Shown here: positions 11,300-23,571 of the stretch, piece after piece
Numbering within the stretch: position 1 is the stretch's first letter
Layout: each line of letters begins with the position of its first letter
Source: Cryptomeria japonica
Taxonomy: Eukaryota; Streptophyta; Pinopsida; Cupressales; Cupressaceae
Length of the DNA stretch: 64,000 nt
Assembly (NCBI RefSeq): GCF_030272615.1
Contig: NC_081414.1
Span: forward strand, 814,160,569 to 814,224,568
Direction: 5' to 3'
Program-made: the position numbers and the translations under genes
Notes under the pieces: model-generated
Databases searched by the model: none
The model's input: the letters and a program-made list of their open reading frames with translations, nothing else
Told to the model about the DNA's origin: nothing

Positions 11300-11605
11300 A
11301 ATTTGAAATTGAAATTGACCTATGGGATATTATAGTTATATGTAAAATTAAAATTGACTTATGGGATATGTAAAATTAAAATTGACCTATGGAATATTAA
11401 ACATTTTTATATGAAATTATAAGTAAACATTGCCAAGGTATGGGATATTAAAATTAAAATTAAAATTATACGGGATATTATAATTATATGTAAAAATTAA
11501 AATTGACCTATGGGATATTAAACATTTTTATATGAAATTATAAGTAAACATTGCCAAGGTATGGGATATTATACATTTATATATTGTAATTATATGTAAA
11601 AATCA
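11300..11605. repeat. Tandem repeat, unit about 120 bp
   Basis: The phrase AAATTGACCTATGG(A/G)ATATTAAACATTTTTATATGAAATTATAAGTAAACATTGCCAAGGTATGGGATATTA is present twice (from about 11378 and 11498). Shorter pieces ('TATGGGATAT', 'TATATGTAAAA') flank it on both sides, so the array is degenerate at its edges. Confidence 0.8.
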
Positions 11606-12710
11606 AAATTGGGGGTCACTAATGGAGTAGAAGAACTAGGAAAGTGTATGTACTAAACTATGAAATTCACTATTTAATAGGAGGGTGAAATGTGTGTAAA
11701 GTGTTTTAGCGCGTATGCCACAAAACATGTGCAAAGGGTAAGCATGGGTAGTGTTGGTGTTCCCAACTAATTGTTTGATTATCTCTATAAAGTAATTGTC
11801 TTCAATTAGTAAGACTCTCAGATTAGTTGTCAATGAAAATGAGACAGTGGCTTGTTCTCCTTTGCACTTTAGGCTTCGCTAGACGTTGGGGGTATCCCTT
11901 ACTTCAATATCTAAAATATCAATCTCTACACACTGAGATATTGATTAGAGCATAATGTTCCCCCATTTGTACTAAGGATTGAAATGATCCTACCTAATAT
12001 TAGTTAAATCCTTAATATTTATCTTATTCAAAACCTTGAGAACGTGGAAAATTTTGAACACAAAAACAAAAAGTAAAATGTTTGTTTTTTGATTTTAGGG
12101 TTTTAGAATCTATGTTTTGAATAAGAAGGTATCCTCTTAATGGTGTCTATCTAAAACAATAGAGTCAAACCCTACATGCAAGTGTCATTTTATGAAAACA
12201 AAACATCATACTTAGAGAATTGATAACAATAATAAATATATATTACATCAATATGTCCAATAAAGGGTATTATCTGCAACACTTCTTAATGATCCTTTAA
12301 TGCAACACACATTCCCTAAGGTATTATCTAGAATAGCTCATGCAAATATCATAGACTTGTTAAAATATCAAGATTGGAAAACATCATCTCCTCGAATTAG
12401 ATTAAGAGCATAGATACAAAATACTATCAGGTGCATCATACATCATAATAGGAATCAGTGGTATTGCATAACAAACCATTAAAAGGATCCATCCATTAAA
12501 TTTTCTATAAATATCTCAACAGGGAACACAACATGATGCAAATATTTGTAACGTAAAAGTATAAATGACTTGACATGTAAAGATAATCACAAAGTACAAG
12601 TCCTCCCACATAATCACAACATTTATATTTCACCAAAAAATAACAAAAAATCAATATCAAATAGATAATATACTAATCACATACCTCATACATTTAGATT
12701 TCACTTTTTT
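11606..12710. other. Non-coding AT-rich stretch
   Basis: Only short frames occur on either strand and none resembles a protein. No RNA gene was seen. Confidence 0.5.
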
Positions 12711-12715
12711 GTTTG

Positions 12716-12880
12716 TCGTCGAAATTCTGACGAACAATCGTTGTATTACCGACGATAAGTAATATCGTCGGAATTCCGACGAGCGTCGGGCAAGTTTTTT
12801 TTTAAAAAAAAAATTGACACAAATTGCCTTGTAAGATCCAACACAAAAAAAAAAAAAAATCCCATAGTTCGTCGGAAATT
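12716..12880. repeat. CGTCGGAAT palindrome cluster
   Basis: GTCGTCGAAATTCTGACGA, CCGACGATAAGTAATATCGTCGG and a perfect 18-bp palindrome TCGTCGGAATTCCGACGA (12765-12782) occur within 70 bp, and GTTCGTCGGAAATTT recurs at 12868. Repeats of this CGTCGGAAT/TTCCGACG type are familiar from subterminal regions of plant CACTA transposons, so this may be the end of such an element; no transposase or terminal CACTA pair was found here. Confidence 0.55.
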
Positions 12881-12904
12881 TTCATCAAAAAATGCACAAA
12901 AATG

Positions 12905-14160
12905 AGTTAGTGGTAGTATTGGGCAAATGCTCTCAGGATAGATGCTTGATCAAAGACATTTGAGCCATCAACATTAATACTCTCAATAACAACTCTGGCT
13001 TCCTTGGCTTTGAGCAACTGGAAGAAATATTTAGACCCTTTGTCTCCATTTTGAAGCCAGTTAATTCTTTCCCTGGTCCTAATCCCCTAAATCTTCTTAT
13101 TCTGGATTCTCCATAGGGAGTCCTTAGCAAGACATATTACCTCCTAAGCCCTCTCATCTAAAGGATTACTCTGGATACTTACTTCGACTTTTTGTAAATT
13201 TCAATGAGCAAGGGTTTCCTCTCTCCTACTATCCTTTGCCAACATTTTACTGTATGAAACAAATTCCTCCACCTATTCACCTTTTGTGTCCATTCCTGAA
13301 TGGGACTGCCATAGTTGGCAATACTATCGTTAAACTGATTGATTATATAGACTACATGTATCAATTCTATCTCTTCCAGTAGGCTAGTATTAAGTGCAAA
13401 GTTATCCTTAAGACAAAGTCTGTTAGGAGGAGACTTACTAAAGGAGAGTTGAGCCTGAATGGGATGGTGATCCGAGAGAGTATAGGGGGTGACTCTCACA
13501 GGAGATCCCTCTGGGTTCAAGATGGTTATGAAGAAATCCTTATTGAAATAAAATTTGTCAAGCCTACAATATATCCTCTTACTACCTCTCTAGAAGTTAC
13601 ACCAAGTGAACCAAACTTTATGCTCTTCTCTATTACTACTAGAGAGAGGGCCAATTAGCCCAAGCTTCCCTTTCAATCTATTCCAAAAGAAGCATTCTTC
13701 ACCTTTCCATTCAACCTTACTGCCTCTTGATTTGTCTCATGGGCTCTCTACCATGTTGAAATCTCCACCTATAATCCAAGGAATGTCTTCCAAATCAACC
13801 ATCCATTTCCACAGTTATGTTCTCTTTCTATAATCATTAGAAGCATAAATTGAGAAAATATCAAATTCTAGTCCATTTACCTTCAGGATGACCCATACCA
13901 ATCTGTTACATGGGGAACAACCCCATCTAGAGACAAGCTTCTCCCATTTATGACTGAGGAGAATAGCAACACTCCCTTTTCCTACAACCTCTCTCCAAAC
14001 ACACTTCATATTAATATCAACCCAAAAATCGACAACCTTAATCTCTTGGAGTAAAGGGAGATCAATCTTCTTATAGAGCTTTAGGAATCTTTTAACCACA
14101 TATTTTCTATTTGGGGTCTCCAGACCCCTCACATTCTAAGATGCAAAATTCAAATCCATG
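12905..14160 (-). pseudogene. LINE ORF2, endonuclease part only
   Basis: The endonuclease begins near 14135 with NVRGLETPNRKYVVKRFLK and LLQEIKVVDFWV, and continues through GGDFNMVESP (about 13765) and LSDHHPIQAQLSFS (about 13460). The linker typical of plant LINEs follows, with a WLQNGDKGSKYFFQL-like phrase near 13050 in a shifted frame. Most segments (14132, 13520, 13130) share one frame, separated by stops. The catalytic reverse transcriptase is absent. Confidence 0.85.
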
Positions 14161-14224
14161 CAAAATGCAAAATCCAGATCCATGCAGACCATTTAAGGGT
14201 TAGAGTCCAATAGGGGCCTGAAAC

Positions 14225-15975
14225 TGTTGTATCACTTGGGTAACTGACCATGGGGGGATTTTTGGGCTTTGGATAGGGCAGTAGACCCATTAGGTCTCCC
14301 CCTCTTCTTTTTGAATTCAAAGGGTTCGTCAACATCCAAATGGGAAGTATCAATTGGCTTATTTGGTTTCTTATGTTTCTTGGTTTTCTTCTTATTAGTA
14401 GCTTTCCTGATTCCAAATTCTTTCATAGCCTCTTTAATAAGGTTTGCCTTGGTATCTCCCTTAAAGGGAACGATAACCCATTGAACTGTTTTTTCCTCAT
14501 CATTTAATTCAACACTACCCATATCAACCTCCATATTCTCACTGAGTGCCTCCTCTATTGAAGGACCAATACTCAAATAAGGAACTTCCTCATCCCCAGT
14601 GGCTCTCAATCCATAGTTAAAAGGGGGGGTACGAGGTGCAATTTGAGGTGTATCTTTATTAACTTCTCTAGTCTCATTAAGATCCTTTTGTTTGCCAGTA
14701 ATTAAAACATCCTCTATGGTGGAATCTCCCTTAGCACTCGATCCTTAACCTCCAATTTAGCCCCCTCCTTCACAACTTTGGAAGGGGATTCACAAGGGAC
14801 AGAAGAGTTACTCCTAAGGGGATTGACCTTAACAGTAGGGGATGACCCTTGTGAGCTAGATGATTGTCCATCCTTACTCATCACATCTGAGTTCACCATT
14901 TTCTCAATTTTATCTCAAGTTTCATTCAATTTCTTATTTTTTTCCAATATGATCTGCTGGACATTCAACTTCAAATTCTGGGAAGGCCTTGAGGTATTAT
15001 CCAAGGTAGGACAACTAGATGAAGTAGATACCCCATCTTTATTCACTCTTCTTATCTCGACACTTAGAGCATTAAGCTTCTCAATCACGGGGGTTTCTCC
15101 ATCAAGAGTGGAAGAGGGGGCAGAAGGGCCAAGATTAGGTGGAGATAGGGGATGAGGAGAACAAGCTACAGTTTCAGGCAAAGAGGCAACAGGGAGAGAG
15201 AGGGGATTCACCGAAGGAGAAGATTTGCTCGGTAAGGAATCAGGGGGGGACTACACATAAGTAGGAGGTTTTTGTCTTGAACTTCTAGCCTTATCAAATT
15301 TTCTCAACAAAGGGCAATTTTTCCCAAGATGACCCTCCCTTATACAAAGGAAGCAAGCATTGATACCACCAAGGAATTCAACAGGACAAGAAACAGACTT
15401 TGAAATAAGTTCAATTTTCAGATCATTCAGAAGGTCATGTCCGGGGTTTAAGGACATCAACAATCTAGCATTCATGTGAGGAATGCAAAGAAGAGGTTTC
15501 ATCCATTCTTATCACCCTCCCCAAGGGCCCCAAGACATTAGGTATGACATTCCAAAGATAGGGGGTATATTCTTGATGGTGATCCATCTAGGACTCAAAA
15601 GAGCCATAATTTCATCCATATTAGCATTAGGTTCCCATGAGAGGGCTCGAAAACATCCCAACCCGATGGGCCGATATTGTCTTTTGACCACTTCAACTTG
15701 GCTATTAGGGTTATTGAAAAAAATTAGGAACAAAACCCTTTGAATCATTCTGTAAAAAGAGAAGGAAACCCCTAGTTTTTTCCCACACATTGCAACCAAT
15801 TATTTAAATAGTTCTTAGATGGTAATTTAGACAAGTCCAAAGCCACTAAAAAGACAACAGATTTCCTTAATCTATTTTTTTAGAGATAATTGCACTGACC
15901 ATTTGGGCATTAGGAAAGACAACTAAGGAACCGACAAAGATGCCCTTACCTCATCCTCCATTGCCATTATGCTAG
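14225..15975 (-). pseudogene. LINE ORF1 (DUF4283-like plus zinc knuckle), broken
   Basis: Translation on the minus strand probably starts near 15970 (MAMEDEVR...). A DUF4283-like segment covers 15799-15512 (QVEVVKRQYRPIGLGCF and WITIKNIPPIFGM), followed by a knuckle CFLCIREGHLGKNCP at about 15350-15306. A Ser/Pro-rich linker (15211-14714) and a Lys-rich C-terminal tail (14609-14232) complete the protein. Several stops interrupt it. ORF2 begins within about 100 bp of the end of ORF1. Confidence 0.8.
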
Positions 15976-16250
15976 CTACCTTGAAGTGCTTCTCTACAAA
16001 GAAACTTCGTGCCTTTTGGGACCGAAAACCCTCCTCCCACGACCCGCTTAAAGGATTTGGAACCCGATTCTTTTGCCACGCTGGTTTGCGGTATGCCATC
16101 TTCTCGAGGAGTCGAGCCCATAAACAACCTCCTCATCGAGCATTCAATGCTCTCTGGTCGGTCAACCACGGGCTTGTGCAAGGCAAGCCTCACACGAGCA
16201 ACCAACCCGTAACGTACCCACCCTCGGCCTCTTACACTATCAAGTTGCAA
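15976..16250 (-). other. Probable LINE 5' leader, GC-rich
   Basis: This block is clearly richer in G and C than its surroundings and sits directly upstream of the minus-strand ORF1. It is open on both strands (15972-16250 minus, 16009-16212 plus) but neither product is recognised. A GC-rich 5' leader with internal promoter activity is usual for LINEs, so I read it that way. Confidence 0.5.
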
Positions 16251-16259
16251 ATCGGAAAA

Positions 16260-16753
16260 AACTCCGAAAGACGAGTTTCAATTAAATTAAAATATTTGAA
16301 ATCATATCAATTTATAAATGATTTTGAATTTTTTTTTTTTCCAATAATAATATAAAATATTATATTTCCTCCAACAAAAACATAAAACCCACAAACATGA
16401 GATATAAACTATATGATTAACATATAAATTTTTTATTATAAATCAACCCTAATAAAACTCTAAATTTTTTTGAATATTTTAAATATTTTAATAAAATCCA
16501 TTATCTTATCCAACTAATTACTAACTGCATCCTTCCAAGCTTCTAATTTGTGGCCTAAAATTTAATATTCTAATATTTATTATTTTTTAACTATTGTGCA
16601 AAGTAACAAATCTTGTTTTTTAACTTGTTATTTTATAAAATCACTACAAAACATTGAATCTTCTTTTTGTTCATAAAATTTATAATTTTATTTTGAAGAA
16701 TTTGAAATTTTTTTCTTTCATTCCATCATCAGATTTCTACAATTCATAATCGA
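16260..16753. other. AT-rich non-coding
   Basis: Very AT-rich, with no frame, RNA gene or clear repeat beyond short homopolymers. Confidence 0.5.
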
Positions 16754-16921
16754 TTAGTTACTAGATTTCGAGTTTAAACTTTGTAACAGTTTTTGCATCA
16801 ACGTTTTGGATTTTATGTTCCTCGACTTTCTCTCTCTTATATCCTGATGATGGATCAGGAGTGTGATCCCAAACATTGATGCAAAAATTGTTACACGGTC
16901 TAAACTAGTAATCTAGTAACA
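16754..16921. repeat. Fold-back (inverted-repeat) element, about 168 bp
   Basis: The left arm (about 16758-16813, GTTACTAGATTTCGAGTTTA through TTTTTGCATCAACGTTTTGG) is matched by the reverse complement of the right arm (about 16868-16921, CCCAAACATTGATGCAAAAA through ACTAGTAATCTAGTAAC) over some 55 bp with about a quarter mismatched. A smaller hairpin CCTGATgatgGATCAGG lies in the loop. The form fits a MITE or fold-back element; no flanking duplication was identified. Confidence 0.75.
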
Positions 16922-19280
16922 AATCAATGTATGTTTTTATTTAGAGAATCTTGTTTAAAAATGTCATATTCCTTTTTTAAAAATCAAAGGATTTTTTAAT
17001 TTGACTATTGTAATTCTAGCATCTTATATGATGGTATAAGCCTTTCACTTAGAAGAGTATCCATCCCTTAAAATGTTAATTATAGGTCTAAGAAAGTGAA
17101 AATAAATAAAAAACTATATTATTGTAGTTTGAGAAAGTGAAAAGAAATAAAATATTATTTTAAAAAAAATTGATATGTAGCGATGCATTGGTATGATAAT
17201 GGTGTAGTCATATGTAATATTTTAGTATTAATATTTTTAAAATTAACTTATGTTAGAGTTTATATGTGAAATTATTTAAACATAATTGGTTTAATTTATG
17301 AGCTTATGCAATAATTTTTTTAGTTTTTCTCTCTAAAAAATATATTATGTTCATTATACCTTACAAAATAATGGTAATGGTGGTAATTTTATGTCATAAA
17401 AGTATATATTTACATTAAATAAGATAAGCACTCTATGTTATGACATATCACTCGACTCAAACATATTCCTTAATTAGGCAATTTATTGGCCTTACCTATG
17501 TATCCCACTGAGGGAATCATAGGCTCTAGAATTCATACATAACAATAGAAATATTTCAACCTCACAATCAAGATGAGATCTACAACCTCGCTTTTGAATC
17601 ACAACTATTAATTAAGCTTAAACTTACAATACAATCCATGTACAATAATATGAGAACAAATATATCCTAGACATTTTTTAGTGCAATTTCAACACCAAAA
17701 TATAAACACAAAACCACATAGCAACCAAATCATGCATACATCAAATGTATACAATGTAGTGACTAGCTAACAATATAAAGTAGGGGCAACCTTGCAACAT
17801 GCATTTTCCCATTGCTTTATTCACTAACATGCATACATCAAATGTATACAATGTAGTGACTAGCTAACAATATAAAGTAGGGGCAACCTTACAACATGCA
17901 TTTTCCCATTGCTTTATTCACTAACACATGAGCCCTTATAATAAGATGACAATATGAAACGGAAAACCACTAAGTCTCATGCTAAACTATGGGCTCATCA
18001 TTTTCCTAGATCAAAACTAGTTGTGATGATGATCTATGAGCATCTCATACTACTTGAACTGTCATTTTGGCAAAGGCATATAAGATAACAATCCATAACA
18101 CACATAACTATTAATATGATTTTCATGTATCATTAAACCTTCAAGCCCATGGCTCTTGTCATTTATCACTTGCATGTTACTATTCAAAATTGATCCAACC
18201 TAGCATGGGTAGCTCTTAACATCTATCATTTACATGATACTAGTAAATTTTGGCTAAAACTGTGATACAATAGTTAGCTCCTTGCATCAATCACCTACAT
18301 GTCATTGATGAAATTTAATTAGACATCACTTATATCAAACTTGGTTCTAACATATATGGAGTCATCTTATTGCTAGATAATTATAATTAAAATATCTTAT
18401 GATTTCACTTCACTAAAGATATGTGGTTGTGATGTCAAGTTGTCAACCATCTAGACATGTTAATAAATGAAACATTAAAAACCAACTACTAGATATCAGG
18501 TACCCTTCAGAAAATACTTAGTAAAGACTCCGAAAATCTTAACAGAGTATCTTCCATGCTTGCAAAGCAGACAGAATGCCTTTGTTGCTTTTGTTAAAGC
18601 TTCTTTATCCATAGGAGCGCATCATTGCAATATATAAATCTCATTAACTGCAGTAACAGGAGGAATTTTTGTCCTCCAAGCTAACCTCTAATTGTTAAGG
18701 AATTTTAATCTCTGGTATCTCCTTAGGATTGAGTGAAAAATATCTGTAACTACCCAAATTCTATTCTTTCTGCACTTCAAGCAGCCATTAATGTTCTAGA
18801 TAGTTGAGATAAGAAGGAAAAAGGAGAAATATCAACTCCACAGATGATCAAAGTACGTCCATGCTGCTAGAATTTACAGCTAATTACAATAGAGAAATGT
18901 GCAAGTGACTGAGAGTTTGTCATTGACTTTGTAAATACTCTGCCAAGTTCTTTTCTTCAAAATCAATATAAGAAACGAGATATACTTTCAATACATCTGT
19001 GCAAGTTGTATTATTGCCTTGTTTAGGGCCATCACATTGATTTAGAGACAATTGAATGATTTTTGATACAGAATTTGATTTAAAGTAACGCATACAACTA
19101 CTTCCCAGTAATTTTCTTTAATTTTGCCTGCTCACATATAAAATATCATGATATTTGACTTATACACAGCAAAAGTTATCCAGCAGTTATCATTTCTATT
19201 TAATAATATATGCTTGTAGGAAGTAAGCACTAAAGGTTTTTTTTAATTAGATAATATGACTTTCTTGTATATCGGTGTTG
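16922..19280. other. Non-coding, with one 97-bp tandem duplication
   Basis: Apart from the duplication at 17731-17924 I see no gene, RNA or recognised element in this stretch. Confidence 0.5.
17731..17924 (+). repeat. 97-bp tandem duplication
   Basis: Two head-to-tail copies of a unit starting CATGCATACATCAAATGTAT and ending GCTTTATTCACTAA (17731-17827 and 17828-17924) differ at a single base (CCTTG/CCTTA). The near identity indicates a recent event. Confidence 0.9.
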
Positions 19281-19289
19281 GTTTTAGGG

Positions 19290-20130
19290 TTTCTGGGCAT
19301 CCATACCTGAGTTGTGATCAAGCATTCATTGGCAAACAATTTTAGTGTGCAAATGCAGCTTCCCTGAATATGTTTGTAGAAAGGTAACAATGTCAGACGC
19401 AGTGGTGCAGCAATTCAACTTACATGTTGATGCTTGTGATATTTATCATATAGAATTTGATAGATTCAATCCTCTTAAGGGATTTTTCTGGTTCTTTTTA
19501 TTTTCAATCTGTGCTTAGGACTCTTTGCTTTAAAAAATCGTGTGCACATTACAACAGTGAAGGCAGATGCTTGTGAAGGAGTCGCTAACCAGCGGATATT
19601 GTCTACTGCTCCTAAGGGACATGATCCAGGGTTGTACATATAAGTTATTCCGCTGACATTATTACCCAATGGTCTATTGGCATGGGCTAATCTGTATTTT
19701 CCCAACGGGTGATGCAACAAAAATGGAATTTTTGTCACTATATCATGGTTTATTGACTTTATTATACTATATGATGAGTATTTGTGGGCATTACCATCTA
19801 TTTTTTGGCATATGTTTCCAAGTGCTTGACCATATAAATAATTTCAGAGGACTAATAATTCTTGCAGACAAGTTGTTAAGAAAGATTCTATTACCTTGCA
19901 TGGCATTGTATTTATATCTCTTGATGTTGCTGCAATTTGGGGCTTTGAGAACAGATTTATGAGCACTTTATGCTCTATCCCGTACTTGTATATTGTCATG
20001 CTTGTGGCATCTCTAAAATATGATGTTTTCTTATCTAACATCTGTTAGTCAGTCAATTTAGTAGCACTCGCCACCACGCATAGATTGATCTCGAGAGTTT
20101 TGTTTGCCCAGTGTAAAATGTTTTCCAAAA
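19290..20130 (+). other. Possible degenerate coding remnant, family unknown
   Basis: This interval is less AT-rich than its surroundings and several plus-strand segments look protein-like although no frame stays open. One frame near 19535-19680 gives HITTVKADACEGVANQR and later PNGLLAWANLYFPNG; another near 19870-20020 gives a hydrophobic stretch. They could be exons or decayed exons of a membrane protein. I do not recognise the family, and splice sites are not convincing. Confidence 0.25.
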
Positions 20131-23100
20131 GAAAGAATGGCACAGGATTGAGTTTCACTTCAACTGGTTAAACTGTTTTCCCCTTAGTGCATCTAGTGTC
20201 TTACCTATTTACTTCACATGATAGGATTTGCCACTCATTCTCTACACAGAACTGGCTTTAGGAATTTGAACAATGAGTCTGTGACAACTTGACATGCACC
20301 AAACACTAGTTATGTTATGGAAGTTTGGACTGGTAATATATCTCTTGGTTGGTTATGTTACTGAGAGTTTCAGTCAAATGCACAAGATGACTAGTCCTAC
20401 GAAGGCATAATTCATGGCATATACTTGACATGATCATCATGAAGGTTCCATGGTAGGAATAACCTTTCATGTTTCAAGGGAGAGCCATAGCCACATGAAA
20501 CACCTTCAAGCAGTTTACACACAAAAATTGACATAACTTAATAAGTTGACTTAAAGAAACACTTTGCTAACTTGATTTACTTAATTTGAGCGTGGATGAT
20601 GCAGAGGAATGACCTTTAACATGAGAAATATTCAAAACTTATAGAAGTTCTCACTAACCCCAACATAGGTGTAGCCTATGTACTCTTTCTTAGACCCATA
20701 GGTGTAGCCTATGTACTCTTTCTTAGACCCCTACTTTTGGCCTACTTAGGGCTCTTTGAACATGCATGCCTTGGACTCTTCAAAATTACATGGACAAACT
20801 TCTTATGTGGCCTAAAAGATCAGATGAAACTCCCTTTTATTGACCAAAACAATGTAATGACTTTGCTTGATAAAACCCTCCATTCGCTGTCCTACAAACT
20901 GTCAAATGCTGTTTCAAACGGAACAGCCAATTTTAACATGTGCAAACCTTAACTCCAGACCCTTAAACTTCGGAATATTGAATAACATGTCAACACAAAC
21001 CTATCCACCAATTTTTAGAATTTTTCACCGCGCCAATCAAGAGAAATGAATTTTTTAGTGTTGCTGGAAACCCTAGGCAGGGTTCAAGACAATTTTCACT
21101 AAAAATGCCATAACTTCTTCAATTATTCATGAAAATTGATCAAACCACTTGCATTTGAAATATAACTAAGTTTTCTAACTTTCCCTCGTGTGTGCAGGTC
21201 CATACTATTCACTAACAGGCCGTACAAATCTTGTTTTCAGATTGTAATGCAGAAAAATGAAAGAAAAACCAGTCCTAACAATACCAAAATTGCTATATAT
21301 TTCATAATACTCAATGAAATCATATGAAACCACTTTCAAAAGAAATTTAATTCATTTTCCTAACATCTCCAATCATCTTTTCATCATTTCATGGGCATAT
21401 AGTCCGTACAAAGACAAGAGAACAGGCTGGAACATGTAGAAACATGGAGAAAAAATGGCAAAACAAAAATTTCTTGTTTTTTTCCTTCCTCCAACCCCTC
21501 AATTCGAGTTAGGAGTCCATATTTATGAATTAAAACCACATTTCAACTGCCCAACCAACCATAACTCCCTTTGCTAAGACTAATGACACTTCTTTACAAA
21601 ATATGTTGCAATTTGACAACTTGACAATTTTGACAATTTTTTGACAACTTTACATGAAACTTTCCAAAATGGATCAACATGATCCCAAATGGCCTCAAAG
21701 GACCTTATTAGACTCAAAACAAACCAAAACAAGACATAAATCAAAGTTTTGCAATATGACTCAAAATGACTCTCAGGATGCCCCTGCATCAGTGAACCAG
21801 GATGGTTGGTGGCTAGCACACCTCTCACCAGTCAAAAGCTTTTCAATTCACAACCAACTATGGTGAACGCCTCTTTAATGATATAAGCATTTTGACTCAT
21901 CCAGAGTTTCATGCAGTTGCTTTTTGTCTATTACATGGCACCATTCTTCTCTAACTCCCTTGCAGATAAAGGAAAATATGTCTACAAGTATGTGTAGAAC
22001 CAGCTATGTCAAAAAGCCAAAGACAACTTGGTAGATTCGTGCCATTTTATTCCTGGGGCTAGTATGTCACACGTGCAAAGCAACATCCAGGGGCAGAGTT
22101 CAACAGAGTTATTGAGCATCAGCTAGTAGCTACACATCCCTCTTGATAGTCATCCCTTTCAAGTGCATATAAGTTTAGCCACATTGATATCGCATATATA
22201 AGCATAAGCCCATTACTGCCGTTCAAGAAAAAACATATGGCTAAAACTAATTCTGCACAAATTTTTTTTAATTGAATGTGTAGTTTTCGTTGATCAGACG
22301 TTCAACGTATGAGAATATAGAATAGATGATAGATGATATGGCATAGGATTTTGGCAAACTGCTCCACACAATTTTCCAAAATCAGGACAACTGTTTTTGC
22401 CAAAACAACATGTGCAGTCTTTGGCAGGGACTGAAGTTGAATTGTAGCCTTTTATATTGATAGTTCCTTTTTATGATATATTAGAAATAATTCTTGGGTC
22501 AAAGATCATTTCAAAATGAGTGAAAGTTTTCACAAGTATTTTTTATTAAAATTCAAACAAAATTTAAGCACTTTAACAAGTTTTATCTGAAAAAACAAGA
22601 AATCTAAAGAATGAGAGAATTTGGGAGTTTGAATTCCTAGTTTATCCAGTCAAATGATCTGGAAATTGTGAACAGGACACCTCAAAAATTATTGAAAATT
22701 CTTGTAAATATATTTCCGTCCAACCCAGAGCGAAGCATATGCCATAAATTATGATGTGTAAAATTCAACTATGAAACTTGGAATCGCCAAGAAAATTCTT
22801 CTGTACCAACGAAAATAAAAAATAATTATGAAATAGGCATGAAAGATATTGTAACAGAGATATGCTTTAAAGGTCCACTTAGCACCCTGAGCATCTACCT
22901 AATTTAGTCTATGAGACCATCTTAGATTATGAATGCACATACCTTATTTCTCTTTATATTTCAATAATTCTCTTCTCTTCTCAAGCAATGATCTTCACCA
23001 TCAAACTTACATGAAAATTGTTAGTAGTATAACAAACATTAACATTATAACATTTGGTAAAGAAACATATATAAGAAGCCTAACGCCTCTTAATTTCTAA

Positions 23101-23560
23101 AATGCTATGTTTTTTCTGGCATCATAAACGTCTTGCAATGTATGTCACACGTGCACTTAAATTTATAAGTTATAAAAAGTTTAAAACGACAATATATAAT
23201 GCACAAAAGTACAAAGCCCTATGATTTTCACACATAGATAATGAGTTCCCTCAAAAATATTCTGCACCAGAGCACTCTGCTGAAAATGTTACTAATTGCA
23301 TTCTAAAAAAGCATATCTATAAAGATGAAAGAAGTAAGAACAATTACGACATTAGTAACGAATTTACTAAAAGAGCAAAATTAGGAATTCTCAAATCTTA
23401 CATTATATAGCAAAACAACTATAAGCATAGCAATAGCAGTTTCAACTGAGAAATCCAAAATAGCCCTATGATTTTGTTATTTGGGCTTGGAACTTCATGT
23501 CCGCTCTATTCTCTTGCCTTATGGCATGTCCTACCCTTGAAAGCTTGTAAAATGGGCTTG
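20131..23560. other. Non-coding stretch
   Basis: No convincing gene, RNA gene or mobile element. A 33-bp tandem duplication lies at 20666-20731; the rest is single-copy-looking, AT-rich sequence. Confidence 0.5.
20666..20731 (+). repeat. 33-bp perfect tandem duplication
   Basis: ATAGGTGTAGCCTATGTACT plus 13 further bases is repeated head to tail. Each unit contains the palindrome ATAGGTGTAGCCTAT. Confidence 0.85.
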
Positions 23561-23571
23561 AAATTTTCATA

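Larger units (their letters stand above)
12900..16250 (-). mobile_element. Second L1-type LINE, minus strand, 3' half missing
   Basis: Read leftwards from 16250 there is a GC-rich leader, ORF1, then ORF2 with an endonuclease domain. The coding similarity stops near 12905, just past the endonuclease linker, and no reverse transcriptase follows. LINEs are normally truncated at the 5' end during insertion; losing the 3' end points to later deletion or to interruption by another element. The break lies next to the CGTCGGAAT palindrome cluster. Confidence 0.85.
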
